This document shows, piece by piece, positions 48,521-52,000 of a DNA stretch of 52,000 nucleotides (its first letter is position 1; the number at the start of each line of letters is the position of its first letter). A program made the position numbers and the translations under genes. Origin of the DNA: an uncultured Alphaproteobacteria bacterium. Lineage in GTDB: Bacteria > Pseudomonadota > Alphaproteobacteria > Rs-D84. The DNA lies in NCBI GenBank assembly GCA_937903135.1, contig CALDAH010000001.1, positions 1 to 52,000 on the forward strand, in the 5' to 3' direction. Under the pieces are notes generated by a model. It was not told the DNA's origin. It made no database searches and was given only the letters and a program-made list of their open reading frames with translations.

Positions 48521-48928
48521 TTTTTTTATTCGCGGTGTTTTTTTTGCGGGGGGGGCGGGGCGCATCGCACCATAACATTTATTGAATCCGCCGCCCGTGC
48601 CGCCCGCAATTACCGCTGCACCCGCCATCCCGGGTGCATAACAACCACATCGCGGCGGCCGAATTATTTTTTTGGGATCGTCGCAATGCAATTTTTCGGC
48701 CAGTGCGCACCGGGGTATCAGGGCGGCAGGTTTTATGCACATGCCGGCACATAACGGGATATTTGGCGTTTCTTCTGCCGCGGGTGGGGAAATATCAGCA
48801 CCCAACACCGTGCGCAATTACAAACCATGCCACCACACCGCCCCGCGCCCCACGCCGCGGCGGCAATCACCCCTCCCGCATCAGCTGAACGCGGTCGCCG
48901 GGGCATGTGAGGCCCGGAATCGTCCCCC
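48521..48928. other. GC-rich stretch without a clear gene
   Basis: 408 bases rich in G and C runs, in contrast with AT-rich intergenic DNA elsewhere. Reading frames exist on both strands but none has a ribosome binding site or recognisable protein. Nothing in it is annotated with confidence. Confidence 0.5.
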
Positions 48929-48957
48929 AAAAAAATCCCCCGCGTGGGGGATTTTTT
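48929..48957 (-). terminator. Terminator of the ppiD-like gene
   Basis: AATCCCCC / GGGGGATT hairpin with U run on the minus strand; overlaps the stop region. Confidence 0.75.
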
Positions 48958-50368
48958 ATTCGCCGAAAAATCGGTTATATACCTTATGATTTATCTGGGC
49001 CGGGTATTCGCGCATTAAAAACGAATTATAATCGTCCATAATATAGCGCGCGGAGATATTCTTTAGTTCCCCGTATATGCCCGACATCTTTTTCGTATCC
49101 ATGCGCGGCGCAGATTCGGATTTAACCGACAATACATAAAACGCGTTCGCCCCGGGGATAATTGAATTCGTGCCGACCGGGCTATTAAATGCCGCGACCA
49201 GTATATCCGTCGGCGCACCGCTGGCACGGGTTATTTTTGCCGACTGTTTCCCGGCCAATTTACCGTTTTCGTTTAAATCCACCAACAGCTCGTTCGCACG
49301 GACATATGCCGCACGACGCTGCTGATCACGACGCCATGCATCGGCCAGTCCCGATTTAACACTATCGTATTCGGCCGTGTGCGACGGTTCAACACTTTCC
49401 AGGCGAATAATTATAAATCCATTCGGGGTTTCTATTATCTCGCTTTCTGTGCCGGCATCCATCGCGAATATTTTTTCAATCATCCCATCGCTAAGGTTTT
49501 TATCCGCCGGGCGTTTATCCGCCGAAAACGGTCTCAGCGATACGTATTTCCCGCCATGCCGCGATGCCGCATGTGCCATGGTTTCGCCCGCGATTATATC
49601 ATCTTCTATGCTTTGGGCGATGGCGTATGCCGCATCATATTTATCCGGGCGTGCCATATCCGCCGGAACGATAATATATGATGCCGTGCGAAATTCCGGG
49701 ATTGTTTTTGGATTCTGGGCGTAAAAATCGCGCAGCTGGGCGTCGGATGGCGTCCCGGTTTTAAAATCAGAAAAACGTACGGTTGCATATTCAATATTCC
49801 GTTCGCCATATCGCGCATTATACATCGCCGTCGCCGCAAAACGCGGTACATTCATCGGGATTGACGCCGCCCCGAGTACCATAGAACGCAGTACCTGGCC
49901 GCGCAGAACGCGGGCAAATGACGCCTCGGAATAACCGGAGTTACGCAGAACCGTATCAAATAGCAGCGGTGAAAACTTCCCTTCGGACTGAAATTCTGGG
50001 AATTCGCGAATCTCGCGCGCGATTCGGCGATCCGTTACGATAAAGCCCAGGTCGTTCGCACGATTTTCCGCGATCTGTTGCGTGACAAGGGTTGTTAAAA
50101 CCCGATTCTGGAATTCACGGGCCGCGGCCGGGTCGGTATATGTTGCACGCTGCTGTTCACGCGTCATTGCCGCAAGCTGACGTGATTTTTCCATATTAAA
50201 CTGTTCCGCCGTTATATCCGCATTACCAACAGTTACCAGCGACGTATCATTTAATACATTCCCAAAAATCCATTCTGCAACGCCCCAGCCAACAAACGAG
50301 AAAGCCAGGATGCCAATTAAAATCTTTGCAACAGGTTTATCTGCCGCATTACGTAAATATTCTAGCAT
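48956..50368 (-). CDS. ppiD: PpiD-like periplasmic chaperone (SurA N-terminal domain)
   Basis: 470 residues: N-terminal membrane helix (about 14-34, ILIGILAFSFVGWGVAEW), a SurA_N domain (VTVGNADITAEQFNMEKSRQ, TLVTQQIAENRANDLGF, FPEFQSEGKF, FARVLRGQVLRSMVLG), then a parvulin-like region (VSLRPFSADKRPADKNLSDG, IFAMDAGTESEIIETPNGFI) with the usual core much reduced. PpiD assists newly secreted proteins at SecYEG; it is shorter than E. coli PpiD (623). Divergent from tpiA. Confidence 0.88.
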   Translation of the reverse strand: MLEYLRNAADKPVAKILIGILAFSFVGWGVAEWIFGNVLNDTSLVTVGNADITAEQFNMEKSRQLAAMTREQQRATYTDPAAAREFQNRVLTTLVTQQIAENRANDLGFIVTDRRIAREIREFPEFQSEGKFSPLLFDTVLRNSGYSEASFARVLRGQVLRSMVLGAASIPMNVPRFAATAMYNARYGERNIEYATVRFSDFKTGTPSDAQLRDFYAQNPKTIPEFRTASYIIVPADMARPDKYDAAYAIAQSIEDDIIAGETMAHAASRHGGKYVSLRPFSADKRPADKNLSDGMIEKIFAMDAGTESEIIETPNGFIIIRLESVEPSHTAEYDSVKSGLADAWRRDQQRRAAYVRANELLVDLNENGKLAGKQSAKITRASGAPTDILVAAFNSPVGTNSIIPGANAFYVLSVKSESAPRMDTKKMSGIYGELKNISARYIMDDYNSFLMREYPAQINHKVYNRFFGE

Positions 50369-50436
50369 TTAATCCCCTTTTGCGTTACCATAGCAAAATG
50401 ATGTATAAAAAAGCAATGAAAAAAAGGGGAAAATAA

Positions 50437-51138
50437 ATGAAAATTATAGCAGGAAACTGGAAAATGAACGGCACACGCGAAGCACTGCAGGATATGATCG
50501 CAGCACTGGCGGATGTTAATACAGATAACCGCGTGATTTTATGCGTCCCGTATACAATGCTGTGCACGGATGCCGGGAAAATCGCGATCGGCGCCCAGGA
50601 CGTCAGCCGCCACGAAAAAGGCGCATATACGGGCGAAGTATCCGCGGCAATGCTGCATGCGGCGGGCGTTAAATACGTAATCACAGGCCATAGCGAACGC
50701 CGCGAATACCACTGTGAAAATAACGATATCGTTCGGGAAAAATCTGCCGCGGCAATGCGCGCCGGAATTACACCAATTATATGCGTCGGTGAAACCATGG
50801 ATGAAAAACAGGCCGGTAAAACAATGGCAATTATTGAATCGGGCGTTCGTGAATCTGTTCCTGATATGCCGGGCGATGTAATTATCGCATACGAACCACG
50901 CTGGGCGATTGGCGCAGGGCTTACCCCGACCGCGGCCGAGATTGCAGATGCACATACGCTAATCGCGAAAACGCTGGAATCAATGGGGCGCGGGGGAACC
51001 CCGGTTTTATACGGCGCAAGTGTTAAGGGCACAAACGCAGCCGATATTATGGCAATCCAGAACGTAGATGGCGTTTTGGTTGGTGGCGCGTCCTTGAAAC
51101 CGGATGATTTCATACCTATAATAACCAGTGTAAAATAA
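50437..51138 (+). CDS. tpiA: Triosephosphate isomerase
   Basis: 233 residues. Interconverts glyceraldehyde 3-phosphate and dihydroxyacetone phosphate. GNWKMNG (active-site N and K), ITGHSERREY (H), AYEPRWAIGAG (E), and YGASVKGTNAADI with GVLVGGASL for phosphate binding. Two positions differ from the commonest wording (YEPR for YEPV, ASVKG for GSVKP), but catalytic residues are intact. About 15 residues shorter than most. AAAAGGGG before the ATG. Confidence 0.95.
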   Translation: MKIIAGNWKMNGTREALQDMIAALADVNTDNRVILCVPYTMLCTDAGKIAIGAQDVSRHEKGAYTGEVSAAMLHAAGVKYVITGHSERREYHCENNDIVREKSAAAMRAGITPIICVGETMDEKQAGKTMAIIESGVRESVPDMPGDVIIAYEPRWAIGAGLTPTAAEIADAHTLIAKTLESMGRGGTPVLYGASVKGTNAADIMAIQNVDGVLVGGASLKPDDFIPIITSVK

Positions 51139-51201
51139 AATTATAGTAACAATCGGGGGCAATCCGCCGCCCCCACATAATTTAACATCAGGTATAAAGA
51201 T

Positions 51202-51768
51202 ATGGCAGACAAAGACATAAACATAGACGAGGTTTCAATTCAAAACGACGCGGCCGAACAAAACGTTACTGCCGACGATAACGCCCGGGATACAATCGCA
51301 CCGGAAAACCTGGACGCGGCATCCGCCGCACAGGTGGACGCATTAATCGCCGAGATAAAGGATTTAAACGATAAATATCTCCGCACCGCGGCCGAGCTGG
51401 AAAATACCCGTCGGCGCAGTTCGCTGGATTGTGAATCGGCGGCGCGTAATCGGGCGATATCGGTTGCGAAAAACTTTCTGCCGGTTATGGATGCGATTGA
51501 TGCCGCACAGCAGCATGCACCGGACGATGCCGGGATTTTGGCAATGGCCCGCGCAATGCAGGCGGCATTTGATCAGATCGGTATAACGCGCGTTAAATCG
51601 GTCGGCGAACCGTTAAACCCGGCGCTGCATAACGCGGTTCAGGTCGCCACCGCCCCGGCGGATATGCAGCCCGCGCCTGCGCCGAATACAGTTATATCAG
51701 AACTGCAGTCGGGATATACCATCGGCGATGCCGTAATTCGCCCCGCGATGGTTGTTGTGGCAAAATAA
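51202..51768 (+). CDS. grpE: GrpE nucleotide exchange factor
   Basis: 188 residues: acidic N-terminus, long helix (about 45-95, IKDLNDKYLRTAAELENTRRRS), then the family C-terminus: AISVAKNFLPVMDAIDAAQQ, GITRVKSVGEPLNPALHNAV, and GYTIGDAVIRPAMVVVAK. Releases ADP from DnaK. The ATG follows AGGTATAAAGAT. Ends in a strong terminator. dnaK is not in the window. Confidence 0.94.
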   Translation: MADKDINIDEVSIQNDAAEQNVTADDNARDTIAPENLDAASAAQVDALIAEIKDLNDKYLRTAAELENTRRRSSLDCESAARNRAISVAKNFLPVMDAIDAAQQHAPDDAGILAMARAMQAAFDQIGITRVKSVGEPLNPALHNAVQVATAPADMQPAPAPNTVISELQSGYTIGDAVIRPAMVVVAK

Positions 51769-51795
51769 AAATCCCCCGTCGGGGGATTTTTTTTT
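51766..51795 (+). terminator. Terminator after grpE
   Basis: AATCCCCC / GGGGGATT stem with a nine-T run. Confidence 0.88.
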
Positions 51796-52000
51796 GGCGA
51801 TCCCCGCCGGCACGTATCACGGCCGGGCTGGCATGGTGATTGCACCCGGGGTTGGTGTAGGTGATACCTATGCGGCCGGGGACACGCATTTGATTACCAT
51901 GTCACCAGGATTTGTGGTGCGGGATTATCGCCGCGGCGTTATGCACCGGGGCCGGGGTGATTATCATGTCGGCCTGGGGCGGTGTGGATATTGTGAACAC
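51796..52000. other. GC-rich end of window, no confident gene
   Basis: 205 bases of GC-rich sequence. One plus-strand frame stays open to the window end (with MVIAPGVGVGDTYAAG), without a ribosome binding site; a minus-strand frame is also partly open. In composition it resembles 48521-48928. It may be the start of a gene outside the window or spacer. Confidence 0.4.

Noticed and set aside
48506..48817. 103-codon minus-strand frame in the GC-rich stretch
   Set aside because: No ribosome binding site, proline- and cysteine-rich by composition, and its end overlaps the tandem TTGACA promoter.
1..52000. CRISPR array or cas genes
   Set aside because: No series of regularly spaced direct repeats and no Cas-like protein were seen on either strand.

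Overview
The window looks like a chromosomal segment of an uncultured alphaproteobacterium. The best marker is a CcrM-type (GANTC family) adenine methyltransferase, and the tRNA-Gln(CTG) also fits. Long secreted cysteine-rich proteins and a secreted bile-salt/penicillin-acylase type Ntn hydrolase recall the small-genome gut lineages often binned as RF32 or 'Rhodospirillales'. That assignment is from memory of such genomes, not from a search.

Layout. 1-12.8 kb is mostly core: a partial cysteine-rich secreted protein behind a structured leader, an Ntn hydrolase, YgjV, DUF1015, ccrM, nrdR-slt, rnhB-pgk and clpP-clpX, with a few small membrane proteins. 12.9-25.6 kb is accessory: a second cysteine-rich protein, an HExxH protein, a duplicated module (structured RNA, outer-membrane protein, small membrane protein; one copy has lost most of its middle gene), an ART-like protein, an unrecognised operon with a SpoVG-like gene, a 1259-residue nuclease-like defence candidate, and a large serine recombinase whose 3' end runs into tRNA-Gln. 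25.8-27.2 kb holds tRNA-Arg and a cytosine methyltransferase with a small, possibly truncated, partner. 27.3-37.9 kb holds secreted proteins, including three large paralogues with ordered cysteine motifs, plus infA, an MscS channel, an OB-fold protein and the third small cysteine-rich protein. 38-52 kb is core again: a TolQ/OmpA-like pair, rpsF-rpsR-rplI, recO, a DsbA-like oxidoreductase, yifB, lepB-rnc, secG, a ppiD-like chaperone, tpiA and grpE.

Two undescribed-looking RNA systems stand out. (1) Two cysteine-rich genes, 37 kb apart, have leaders that begin with the same block at the predicted transcription start and end in a terminator that competes with an upstream antiterminator pairing; this is the architecture of a riboswitch or attenuator. 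(2) A roughly 220-nt element occurs twice (14.8 and 18.8 kb) in front of an outer-membrane protein gene. The copies differ by compensatory changes in at least five helices, one of them a pseudoknot.

Together the genes suggest heavy investment in disulfide-rich envelope proteins, with a DsbA-like enzyme and a TolQ/OmpA-type envelope pair, and an island carrying mobile and defence functions. No CRISPR array, rRNA or recognised insertion sequence was seen. Coordinates were read by hand, and gene starts were moved inward where a ribosome binding site or family alignment favoured it.
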